Below, one piece after another: positions 1-6,364 of a stretch of 10,414 nt of DNA. The translations under genes were made by a program, and so were the position numbers. Origin of the DNA: Acidimicrobiia bacterium (lineage in GTDB: Bacteria > Actinomycetota > Acidimicrobiia > Acidimicrobiales > Ilumatobacteraceae); the NCBI GenBank assembly GCA_013821025.1, contig JACDHN010000055.1:1-10414 (forward strand), in the 5' to 3' direction. Below the pieces are notes generated by a model. That model was not told where the DNA came from, ran no database searches, and saw only the letters and a list, made by a program, of their open reading frames with translations. The first letter of the stretch is position 1, and the number at the start of each line of letters is the position of its first letter.

Positions 1-1
1 C

Positions 2-139
2 CGCGACGTGATCGATGAGATCGTCGGGGCCGAGACGGCCACCTGCTTCGCCCCCGACACGCTCGCCGAGGCCCGCAACCGGGGCTACAAGCTCGCCCGA
101 CCCGGCATGCGCCGCCGCCTTCGCGCGCCGCGGTCCTGA
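2..139 (+). CDS. C-terminal fragment of an unidentified protein
   Basis: Only frame 2 is open from the window edge; it runs 45 codons to a TGA at 137-139, while the other two plus frames stop within the first 20 bases. The visible tail is acidic and alanine-rich, then becomes very basic at the end (GMRRRLRAPRS). The stretch around CFAPDTLAEARNRG loosely recalls the C-terminal helix region of GT-B glycosyltransferases, but this is too short to assign and I do not recognise the family. The next gene starts 5 bases after the stop on the same strand, so the two are probably cotranscribed. The start lies outside the window. Confidence 0.6.
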   Translation, partial: RDVIDEIVGAETATCFAPDTLAEARNRGYKLARPGMRRRLRAPRS

Positions 140-144
140 CAGTC

Positions 145-909
145 GTGAAGATGAACGACTCGTTCGTCAGTTGCGGCTCCTCGCTGGCGTGCCACTACGT
201 CGACCCGCCTGGGCGCGACGAACGCTGTCCTGGCATGATCCTGTGCCACGGCTTCCCCATAGGACCGCTCGACGCCCGTAGCTCCGCTGGCACGTTCCCC
301 CAGCTCGTCGACCAGATCTCGCACCAGCTCGGGTACACGGCGATGACGTTCAACTTTCGTGGTTGCGGCGAGAGCGCCGGTGACTTCTCGCTTCAGGGAT
401 GGGTCGACGATCTGCGTACCGCCATCGACGTGCTCGTCGAGCGAGCCGATCCATCTGCCGTCGTTCTCGTTGGCACGAACACCGGCGGTTCGATCGCCAT
501 CTGCGTTGCCGCCGATGATCCTCGGGTGCGCGCAACGGCGTTGCTCAGCCCCCGCGCCGACTTCGACGACTGGGCCGCCCACCCCCGTCGATTCCTGGAG
601 CACACCCGTGAGATCGGCGCCGTCCGTACGCCTGGGTTCCCGGCCTCGGTCGACGAGTGGAGCCGGGCGTTCTACAGGTTTCGGCCCGTAGAAGCAGCGC
701 GACGCTTCGCTCCTCGCCCAATGCTGGTGATGCACGGCGAAGACGACGACAGCGTGCCGCACGCCGACACCCGCCTGCTCGCCCAGGCCCACGGCGACGC
801 CGAGCTCAGCGTGCTCTCCGGTGCCGGGCACCGCCTGCGCCACGACCCGAGGGCCGTCGCCATCCTGATCGGCTGGCTCGACCGCCTGCGCAACGCCCAG
901 TTCGTTTAG
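145..909 (+). CDS. alpha/beta hydrolase-fold protein with Asn at the nucleophile position
   Basis: The 254-residue product has a full alpha/beta hydrolase layout. An HGFP oxyanion-loop motif lies at residues 35-38, a strand and turn FNFRGCGES at about 69-77, a nucleophile elbow at 110-115, an acid loop HGEDDDSVP at 197-205 (likely Asp201) and the catalytic His in GAGH at 226-229. The elbow reads G-T-N-T-G-G, so residue 112, normally the catalytic serine, is Asn (codon AAC at 478-480; AGC would restore Ser). Family members hydrolyse esters, amides or thioesters in the cytoplasm. If the Asn is real, this copy is probably not a standard serine hydrolase; it could be a binding protein or use different chemistry. 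The start is GTG 145, 5 bases after the preceding stop; ATG 151 is an equally plausible start two codons later. No signal peptide is visible. The fold is confident, the substrate unknown. Confidence 0.88.
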   Translation: MKMNDSFVSCGSSLACHYVDPPGRDERCPGMILCHGFPIGPLDARSSAGTFPQLVDQISHQLGYTAMTFNFRGCGESAGDFSLQGWVDDLRTAIDVLVERADPSAVVLVGTNTGGSIAICVAADDPRVRATALLSPRADFDDWAAHPRRFLEHTREIGAVRTPGFPASVDEWSRAFYRFRPVEAARRFAPRPMLVMHGEDDDSVPHADTRLLAQAHGDAELSVLSGAGHRLRHDPRAVAILIGWLDRLRNAQFV

Positions 910-916
910 TCACACC

Positions 917-931
917 GGGGGTTCAGCCCCC
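917..931. terminator. GC hairpin 1 between convergent genes
   Basis: A perfect 5-bp GGGGG/CCCCC stem (917-921 with 927-931) closes a TTCAG loop, 7 bases after the hydrolase stop. It has no T-tract, as is common for hairpins in GC-rich actinobacteria. Its place between two converging genes suggests a bidirectional terminator, acting with the next hairpin. Confidence 0.45.
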
Positions 932-934
932 TCA

Positions 935-957
935 CACGCGGGGCTCCGCCCCCCGTG
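935..957. terminator. GC hairpin 2 between convergent genes
   Basis: The CACG arm (935-938) pairs with CGTG (954-957) and GGGG (940-943) pairs with CCCC (949-952), with one C:C mismatch (939/953) and a CTCCG loop. This is the longer of two adjacent hairpins between the hydrolase and galE 3' ends. It is probably a factor-independent or pausing terminator working in both directions. The GGGGCTCCGCCCC core is also of the kind dispersed as small intergenic repeats in actinobacterial genomes, so it may be a repeat copy; only one copy is present in this window. Confidence 0.5.
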
Positions 958-1017
958 GACCCCCGAAACGAACGATGCCACGTGCCGCGACACGTCCTCA
1001 CATGGGGGGCTTCCCAA

Positions 1018-1998
1018 TCAGCGCGAATGCCAGGCGTAGGCGGTGCGGATGATCTCGTCCAAACCGTAACGGGGCTCCCAGCCGAGCAGAGCCCTTGCCC
1101 GGCTCGGGTCGGCGAACGTTGCCGTCGGGTCGCCCGGCCGTCGGGGGCCGAGCTCGTAGGGCACGTCGCGCCCGGTGATGCGCTCGGCGGCGTCGATCAC
1201 CTCGAGCACCGACGATCCGGTGCCGGTGCCGACGTTGAGCGCCGTGGCCCGGTCGGCAAGGGTGCCGGCGCCCAGCACGTCGAGCGCCTTGACGTGGGCC
1301 TCGGCCAGGTCGTCCACATGGATGTAGTCGCGGATGCAGGTGCCGTCGGGCGTGTCGTAGTCGGTGCCGTACACGGTGAGGCGTGGCTCACCGAGGATCA
1401 TCGACTTCATCACGAGCGGCACGAGGTTCAGCGCCACCGTCCAGTCCTCGCCGATGCTGCGGTCGAAGCTGGCGCCTGCCGCGTTGAAGTAGCGCAGCGA
1501 GACCGACCGCAGGCCGTCAGTGGCCGCGTACCACGACAGGATCCGCTCGACTGTCGCCTTGGTCTCTGCGTACACACTCTCGGGAGCGATCGGTGCCGAC
1601 TCGTCGACGGGCACCGTCGGTGGCGTGCCGTAAACCGAGCACGACGACGAGAACACGAATTGATCGGCGCCGGCTCTGGTGACGGCGTCGATCAGCGCCA
1701 CGGTGTTGGCCACGTTGTTCTGCCAGTAGCGCGTCGGTTGCTCCATCGACTCTCCGACGGCCTTGTAGGCGGCGAAGTGAACGACCTGGGTGACTCCGTG
1801 GTCTCGGCATATGTCAGCGACGACGGCCTCGTCGGCGATGTCGCCGACGACGAGCGGCACGTCACCGACCGCCTCGGCGCGCCCGTACTCAAGCGAATCG
1901 AGCACCACCACCGAACGAGCGGAACGAGCCAGCGCCTGCACCGTATGGGAGCCGATGTAGCCGGCGCCTCCCGTCACCAACACCGTCCCGGCGGCCAT
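1018..1998 (-). CDS. galE: UDP-glucose 4-epimerase
   Basis: This cytoplasmic NAD-dependent short-chain (extended SDR) epimerase interconverts UDP-glucose and UDP-galactose, or their N-acetyl forms, supplying donors to the glycosyltransferases around it. From the chosen start (326 aa) the Rossmann motif GGAGYIGS is at residues 10-17, the catalytic serine region FSSSCSVYG at 116-124 and the catalytic YxxxK at Tyr143/Lys147. RYFNAAGA and IRDYIHVDDLAEAH, both GalE signatures, follow. The length is normal for GalE. ATG 1998 is chosen over the in-frame GTG at 2007 because a TAGCGT -10-like box (2006-2011) ends 7 bases upstream of the ATG, which would make the mRNA leaderless and exclude the GTG. 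The gene is divergent from the small gene at 2090 and converges on the hydrolase across two hairpins. Sequence alone does not settle preference for N-acetylated sugars. Confidence 0.95.
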   Translation of the reverse strand: MAAGTVLVTGGAGYIGSHTVQALARSARSVVVLDSLEYGRAEAVGDVPLVVGDIADEAVVADICRDHGVTQVVHFAAYKAVGESMEQPTRYWQNNVANTVALIDAVTRAGADQFVFSSSCSVYGTPPTVPVDESAPIAPESVYAETKATVERILSWYAATDGLRSVSLRYFNAAGASFDRSIGEDWTVALNLVPLVMKSMILGEPRLTVYGTDYDTPDGTCIRDYIHVDDLAEAHVKALDVLGAGTLADRATALNVGTGTGSSVLEVIDAAERITGRDVPYELGPRRPGDPTATFADPSRARALLGWEPRYGLDEIIRTAYAWHSR

Positions 1999-2005
1999 GG
2001 CCTGC

Positions 2006-2011
2006 ACGCTA
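2006..2011 (-). promoter_or_regulatory. -10-like box TAGCGT of galE (leaderless candidate)
   Basis: On the minus strand TAGCGT fits the actinobacterial TANNNT -10 pattern and is followed by exactly 7 bases before ATG 1998. Transcription would then start at or next to the start codon. No convincing -35 was found at the usual spacing. The box overlaps the alternative GTG start at 2007, arguing against that start. Confidence 0.4.
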
Positions 2012-2077
2012 GTCAGGCGAACGTCACAATTCGTCGAGTGTTCATCGCCGGGACGCCCTGGTGAGAGGTTCGTTCGT

Positions 2078-2083
2078 TACGTT
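2078..2083 (+). promoter_or_regulatory. -10-like box TACGTT of the small gene (leaderless candidate)
   Basis: TACGTT matches TANNNT and lies 6 bases upstream of GTG 2090, the same geometry as at 3619-3630. No clear -35 is visible, and no Shine-Dalgarno sequence lies at usable spacing from the GTG. It is the main support for choosing 2090 as the start of this gene. Confidence 0.35.
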
Positions 2084-2089
2084 TCGCTC

Positions 2090-2527
2090 GTGAGCTCTGT
2101 ACACCAGACGGCCGCTTCGCCTCCGTGGCCGATACGCACGGTGTACTTCGACATCGCCTCTCGGGACGATGAATCGGCGCTCACAGATGTCGCCAGGTAC
2201 GCGCGGTCGCACCCCGATCGCACGATCAGGATCCGGCGCCTGCCCGAAGACGCAGTGTTGCCGTGCAACGTGCAGGTAGTCGACGAGGTGCCGCCTTCCG
2301 GCGACGTCGACATCGTGATGTCGCCAATGGTGGCGGTGGTGGACGAGTACCGACGGCGGAACACGTTTGCCGTGCTGTTGGGCGGGGCGGCGTCGACGAC
2401 GATCGACGATCTGATCGACGACATCCTGCCGGTGCCCGATCAGCCCGACGCTGCCACGTCCTCCAGCAGCGAGACGAACGCTCTGCCGTCGCGGCTCCAG
2501 TCGAACTGGGCCCGCGCCGCCTCGTAG
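2090..2527 (+). CDS. small hypothetical protein, unrecognised
   Basis: This is a 145-residue product I cannot assign. Its codons between about 2140 and 2440 have third positions mostly G or C, as in the neighbouring real genes, and the composition is that of a soluble acidic protein. It begins with an alpha/beta-like pattern (RTVYFDIAS at about 16-24, then a helix DDESALTDVARYARSHPDR). Later it has a hydrophobic strand DVDIVMSPMVAVVDEY and a glycine turn VLLGGAAS near 95-102. There are no membrane segments, signal peptide or metal-binding cluster. The start is GTG 2090, supported by the TACGTT box; GTG 2141 is possible. Residues 117-145 (Ser/Ala-rich) are encoded antisense to the end of the GT4 gene and look like read-through, so the gene may have lost its original 3' end. 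It is divergent from galE. It could be a remnant of a Rossmann-like or glycosyltransferase domain, but that is only a guess. Confidence 0.55.
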   Translation: MSSVHQTAASPPWPIRTVYFDIASRDDESALTDVARYARSHPDRTIRIRRLPEDAVLPCNVQVVDEVPPSGDVDIVMSPMVAVVDEYRRRNTFAVLLGGAASTTIDDLIDDILPVPDQPDAATSSSSETNALPSRLQSNWARAAS

Positions 2528-3516
2528 CCGTTCGCTCCCATCTCCGTGCGCAACGCCAGGTCGTTGTCGAGCCGGTAGATGGCGGCAACGACGGCGGCGG
2601 GGTCGTCATACGGCACGACGAGTCCGGCACACGTGCGCTCCACCAGCTCTCGGGCGAGCGGCAGCGGCGTGGTGATGACCGGCACACCTCTGGCGAAGTA
2701 CTCCACCATCTTCGTCGGCTGGGAGTGGACGTAGTTCGGCTCCGGCCGCAGCAGGGACAACCCGGCCAGCGCCCCTTCCACGAGCCGCAGCGCTTCGGGG
2801 TTGGGGAGGAAGCCAGTCCAGCGAACGGCGCCTGAGCGCACCTCACGCTCTACAGCCGGGCGGACGTCGTCGTCGGCGTCACCGATCAACAACAGGCGCC
2901 CAGGCTCCAGCGCCCGCCCCACGGCGAGCAGCGTCTCAGCTCCTCGACCCTGCGAGATGCGGCCGACGTAGACCACGTCGTGGCCGGGTGGCAGCGGCTC
3001 GTCGTCGGGGATCCAGGTGGAGTTCGGGACCACAGGGTGGTCACCCAACCTGTCCCGGTAGGAGTACTCGGCGAGGATCAGGTGATGACCTCGGGCCGCC
3101 TGCCGTTCCAGGCGCGCCGCCACCCGGCTGGCGACCGCCTGCGCCCACGACGGTAGCCACGCCTTGTCGGCGATGGCCGCAGGCGTGTCCTCCTTCACGT
3201 CGAACACCATCGGCGTACGGCCCGTGCCTCGCAACACGAACGTCAGCTCCAGGTCGTGCACGACCATGACGTCGCAACCGTCCCGACAGCGCCCGACCTC
3301 GGCCCGGACGCGCCGCCACGACTGCACCCGGCGGCGACCCACCGCCCGCGGCACCTCGATGTGCTCGACCCCCTCGAAGGCGACAGCATCGGGATCGTTG
3401 AACGGGGGGGCGATGTACACGACCTCGTGCCCGCTCTCGACGAGCTGGCGGATCTGGCGCTGGTAAACGCGGGCATCGTCGGCGCGGTGCACGCAGGTGA
3501 CAACGAGGACGCGCAT
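2440..3516 (-). CDS. GT4-family (group 1) glycosyltransferase
   Basis: This 358-residue GT-B retaining glycosyltransferase probably works at the cytoplasmic face of the membrane, transferring a sugar from a nucleotide donor to a growing glycan. The N-terminal Rossmann domain begins MRVLVVTCVHRADDARVY and contains VVHDLELTF (85-93). The C-terminal domain starts near VVYVGRISQGRG (181-192) and carries the donor-site region TKMVEYFARGVPVIT (268-282), where Glu272 fits the usual E of the GT4 motif. VFDVKEDTP (104-112) has Lys where many relatives have His in a DVHED-type motif. ATG 3516 is chosen over a TTG at 3573 because the family N-terminus begins there and the 19 extra residues are uncharacteristic; no strong ribosome site is visible. 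The 3' end overlaps the small plus-strand gene by 88 bases, tail to tail. Donor and acceptor are unknown. Confidence 0.93.
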   Translation of the reverse strand: MRVLVVTCVHRADDARVYQRQIRQLVESGHEVVYIAPPFNDPDAVAFEGVEHIEVPRAVGRRRVQSWRRVRAEVGRCRDGCDVMVVHDLELTFVLRGTGRTPMVFDVKEDTPAAIADKAWLPSWAQAVASRVAARLERQAARGHHLILAEYSYRDRLGDHPVVPNSTWIPDDEPLPPGHDVVYVGRISQGRGAETLLAVGRALEPGRLLLIGDADDDVRPAVEREVRSGAVRWTGFLPNPEALRLVEGALAGLSLLRPEPNYVHSQPTKMVEYFARGVPVITTPLPLARELVERTCAGLVVPYDDPAAVVAAIYRLDNDLALRTEMGANGYEAARAQFDWSRDGRAFVSLLEDVAASG

Positions 3517-3572
3517 CAGCAGCCGTTCATCGAGGCAGACAAGGTGCCGGTTGCGTGCGCATGCGGCAGCCA

Positions 3573-3578
3573 AACCTA
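3573..3578 (-). promoter_or_regulatory. possible -10 box TAGGTT for the GT4 gene
   Basis: TAGGTT on the minus strand fits TANNNT and would give a leader of about 50 bases before ATG 3516. The expected -35 position holds GTCGAG, a poor match. It is one of two back-to-back promoter candidates in the 114-base divergent region, and it is weak. Confidence 0.2.
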
Positions 3579-3596
3579 CAGGTGCTCACGGTTTCC

Positions 3597-3624
3597 TCGA
3601 CGGCTGCTACACGAGCGGTAGCCT
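3597..3624 (+). promoter_or_regulatory. promoter TCGACG-16-TAGCCT upstream of the GT2 gene (leaderless candidate)
   Basis: A -35-like TCGACG (3597-3602) is separated by 16 bases from TAGCCT (3619-3624). Six bases (3625-3630) then precede GTG 3631. This spacing places the transcription start at the GTG, a leaderless layout known in actinobacteria. No Shine-Dalgarno sequence lies between them, which fits. Confidence 0.4.
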
Positions 3625-3630
3625 CCGCGA

Positions 3631-4890
3631 GTGTCACCGGGCGGTCTTGAGACGTTGCGGTCAAGGGGTCGTTTCCTAAGGGTCGCGGCGCGATCACCCG
3701 CGGCGGTGCGACTCCGGATCCTGTCCCGGTTGGCGCCGTGGCGCCGGCGCCTGAGGGCGCCGAGACCCGAGCTGATCGTGGACGCCGAGCCCTGGCTGGC
3801 GGCGCTGCTGGCCTCGGCAGCCAGGGTGCGGAGGCCGACTCCGCGGGCTAGCACTTCGACGATGGCGGTCGTCGTCGGGCCCCGAGCGCGACAGCCGCAC
3901 GACGCGGGCCTCCCTGTCGTCGGCTACAGGACGGGCACCGCCATCGATCTCGATCGTGCGCCTTTCGTGGCGCTGGACGCAATGTGGCGGCGTCCTGCGA
4001 GGATGCTGCGAGGGGCCCCCGAAGACGTTCGTCTGCTCAACGAGGCTGCGGCGAGGCTCGTTCCGCGAGCGCCCCGCGACGGCTCCGGGACAGAGGCGTT
4101 CGTCGATGCCTGTCGAGACGTCCACATCGCTGCACGGCGCGCCTACGGCCGCCACGCCATGGACGTGGTGGCCGAGATCGAGGCCAAGACATCGCCGAAG
4201 CCGCCAGGCGGCGGCCCGGGAGTGTCGGTGCTGTGCTCGACGAACCGTCGTGCCAACCTCGAAGCGGTGGTCGACAACTACCGCCAGCAGCGTCACGAGT
4301 CCCGTGAGCTGGTGGTGATAGCCCACGGCGATGGATTCGACGATCAGGCGCTCGCCGACGCTTTGGGCGACGTCGCCGGTGCCCGCTGGTACCGCGCCCC
4401 GCAGGCCTGGACACTCGGGCGATGTCTCAACTTCGGGATCGAGCATTGCAACGAGCGGTTCGTGGCGAAGTTCGACGACGACGATGCCTACGGCCCTGAG
4501 TATCTCGGCGATTCCCTGCTGGCGGCGACGGCGTCGCGAGCAGCGATCGTCGGCAAGCATTCGTACTTCGCCGTGCTCGAACGGTCCGACCGCACGATCC
4601 TGCGGTTCCCGGGAAGGGAGTGCCGATTCACGCCGTACCTGGCTGGCGGGACGCTGATGATCGACGTCCAGGCCATCGGCCCGCTGCGCTTCCCCGACAG
4701 GAACATCGGCGAGGACCAGGGTCTGATCCGTGCCTGCCTGGCGGCGGGGCAGGCGGTCTTCGCCGGCGACATGTTCAACTACGTGCAGCGCCGAGGTGAT
4801 CACAACACCTGGACAGCAGCAGACGACTACTTCGCCAGGGGCGCGCTCATCGTCGGAGACGCGTCGATGAGCGGCCGCGCCATGGTGTGA
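3631..4890 (+). CDS. GT2-family glycosyltransferase with unassigned N-terminal region
   Basis: The product has 419 residues. Residues about 197-400 form a GT-A domain: strand VSVLCSTNR (198-206), the metal-binding acidic run KFDDDDAYGPEYL (280-292) standing for the DxD motif, an acceptor-side LAGGTLMID (337-345) and the GEDQGLI motif (360-366) with the likely general-base region. It would transfer a sugar from a nucleotide donor using a divalent metal. Residues 1-45 are strongly basic and 46-195 contain a partly helical stretch I cannot assign; the region does not read as a second GT-A domain. GTG 3631 is chosen from the leaderless promoter spacing; codon bias over the first 20 codons is weaker than later, so a downstream start such as GTG at codon 26 cannot be excluded. 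The gene is divergent from the GT4 gene and ends 4 bases from the operon on the other strand. There is no transmembrane segment. Confidence 0.88.
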   Translation: MSPGGLETLRSRGRFLRVAARSPAAVRLRILSRLAPWRRRLRAPRPELIVDAEPWLAALLASAARVRRPTPRASTSTMAVVVGPRARQPHDAGLPVVGYRTGTAIDLDRAPFVALDAMWRRPARMLRGAPEDVRLLNEAAARLVPRAPRDGSGTEAFVDACRDVHIAARRAYGRHAMDVVAEIEAKTSPKPPGGGPGVSVLCSTNRRANLEAVVDNYRQQRHESRELVVIAHGDGFDDQALADALGDVAGARWYRAPQAWTLGRCLNFGIEHCNERFVAKFDDDDAYGPEYLGDSLLAATASRAAIVGKHSYFAVLERSDRTILRFPGRECRFTPYLAGGTLMIDVQAIGPLRFPDRNIGEDQGLIRACLAAGQAVFAGDMFNYVQRRGDHNTWTAADDYFARGALIVGDASMSGRAMV

Positions 4891-4894
4891 ATCG

Positions 4895-6364
4895 CTAACG
4901 CCGTTCCCATGGTGACGGAACGGGCGAAAGGCGACTCATCCACCGGGTGAGCGACTGCCAGTCGACGGCTGCGCCAGGGTCGGCGTCAGTGCTGTTCAGG
5001 CAGTACATGTCGAAGCGGCGTGACCTGGCGAGGCGTCGCAGACGCAGGGGGGTGAGCGCGTGCCCGAGGCTGACGTACTCCGTCGGCGCGTGCCCGAGCA
5101 CCGCTTGGCCGGTCGCCAGCCAATAGTGGGGCGCCAACGAGGCAGGGACGCTGATGTCATCGCGATGGCGGAACGGTCGCCTGGCCACAGAGGCGAACTC
5201 GCCCGGCAACTGCGCCTCGAGGTCGGCGAGCAACGATCGCCGGCAGGGATAGACGGCGTGCATCACCAGGTGATCGTCGTGATGCCCCGTCAGCGCCTCT
5301 ACGAGCTCGGTGGTCCTCCGGGAGGCGAGGTAGATACCTGGCCACAGATCTGCCACGTCGGGCACGACGGCCTGGTCGAGGAACACCTTTGGACGGGTCA
5401 TGGCACCGAGTTCGAAGAACGTGGACGGATCGACGGCGCGTCCGAGGAACACGTCGTCGTTGAAGTAAATGAAGTGCTCCGTCAGATCGTCGATGTGGTG
5501 CAGCCTCGACTCGATGGCATGGGAGTTGAACGTCGGCAGCCCATCGGCAGGGCAGAGCTCGTCGTGGCGGACGATGCGCAGGCGCTCGTCCTCCACCAGC
5601 CACGGAGGCACATGGCCGGCCGTGACCACGTGGATCCTGCGCACCCAATCGCCATACATCCACAGCGACCGCAAGGAGTAGCGCAACTCGTCATGGTCGC
5701 CGTAGCGCGCTTCGTCGCCCTCCGGATCGGCGCCGGTGGAGCGGCGGGCGTCGTCGCGAGCGGCGCGCCATGACGGATCGCTGTCGTCCACCCATGTGTA
5801 CACAGCATCGATCGGCGGCGCTGCGGGGCGAGCGGCGAGGCTTGGACGAGCGGTGCGGTGCGTGTGGTCGGTGCCGAAGGTGGCGGTGACCGACGTCTCA
5901 GGACCGACGAGGTTCCCGGGTGCCAGCTCATAGCAGCGCCACAGCTCCCAGCGCGAAGCGTTGCGCATTGAAACCTCTGCGGCACAGGGGATGTTCCCGT
6001 CCACGTACGCCAGGCGTTCGCGGTTGCCGTCCTTCCAGGAGATGTACCACTCGGCCGGCGGGATCGTGGGGGCAGAGCGCAAGTGCGAGCCGATCTCGGC
6101 GCCATGGGCCACGCGCAGCGCTTCGATCGATCGCTCGACGGCCCCGGCGACGAGCCAGCGCCGCCCCCCGGCAACGGCCACAGCGCGACCGCCGGCGAAC
6201 CAGGATCTCGTCCCGGCGATCGGACGCAGCCGGGCGACGAGTGGCCCGAGCAGCGCGCCGGCCTCGCCCAACGCCACATCATGCAGCAGTGCCCTCGTGC
6301 TCGGCGCCAGGTGACGCCGCCGGATCAGCCGGTACACGGCGGCGAGGAGAGGCGAAGACGTCAC
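4895..6364 (-). CDS. Stealth-family sugar-phosphate transferase (second in operon)
   Basis: Stealth proteins (relatives of GlcNAc-1-phosphotransferase and bacterial capsule polymerases such as SacB and CpsY) move a hexose-1-phosphate from a UDP-sugar to a sugar hydroxyl, making a phosphodiester. In this 489-residue protein, conserved region 1 is IDAVYTWVDDSDPSW (185-199). Region 2 runs about 220-305 with DELRYSLRSLWMYGDWV, then LPTFNSHAIESRLHH and FIYFNDDVFLGR. Region 3 is about 365-420 and region 4 is FDMYCLNSTDADP (451-463). In region 4 the usual CLND is CLNS (Ser458). About 184 residues precede region 1, including a GNIPCAAEVSMRNA-type segment (123-136) weakly echoed in the other Stealth protein. 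GTG 6364 is chosen because it overlaps the upstream stop as GTGA. The open frame continues upstream but only as a shadow of the neighbour. It is the last gene of the operon; no terminator precedes the facing gene 4 bases away. Confidence 0.92.
   Translation of the reverse strand: MTSSPLLAAVYRLIRRRHLAPSTRALLHDVALGEAGALLGPLVARLRPIAGTRSWFAGGRAVAVAGGRRWLVAGAVERSIEALRVAHGAEIGSHLRSAPTIPPAEWYISWKDGNRERLAYVDGNIPCAAEVSMRNASRWELWRCYELAPGNLVGPETSVTATFGTDHTHRTARPSLAARPAAPPIDAVYTWVDDSDPSWRAARDDARRSTGADPEGDEARYGDHDELRYSLRSLWMYGDWVRRIHVVTAGHVPPWLVEDERLRIVRHDELCPADGLPTFNSHAIESRLHHIDDLTEHFIYFNDDVFLGRAVDPSTFFELGAMTRPKVFLDQAVVPDVADLWPGIYLASRRTTELVEALTGHHDDHLVMHAVYPCRRSLLADLEAQLPGEFASVARRPFRHRDDISVPASLAPHYWLATGQAVLGHAPTEYVSLGHALTPLRLRRLARSRRFDMYCLNSTDADPGAAVDWQSLTRWMSRLSPVPSPWERR

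Noticed and set aside
85..843. 252-codon minus-strand open frame
   Set aside because: Antisense shadow of the alpha/beta hydrolase; no recognisable motifs.
955..2064. 369-codon plus-strand open frame
   Set aside because: It lies antisense to galE, whose motifs are unmistakable; long antisense frames are expected in GC-rich DNA.
2071..2090. TTCG-rich run near the galE divergent region as a repeat element
   Set aside because: Only a few imperfect tetranucleotide copies, not more than chance would give.
2077..2424. 115-codon minus-strand open frame opposite the small hypothetical gene
   Set aside because: Ser/Thr-rich composition and poorer third-position bias than the plus-strand frame; it is more likely the shadow of the two.
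3694..4803. 369-codon minus-strand open frame
   Set aside because: Antisense to the GT2 gene with its DDDD and GEDQG motifs; the product is His/Arg-rich without domain features.
5060..5773. 237-codon plus-strand open frame
   Set aside because: Antisense to the core of the Stealth gene and without domain features.
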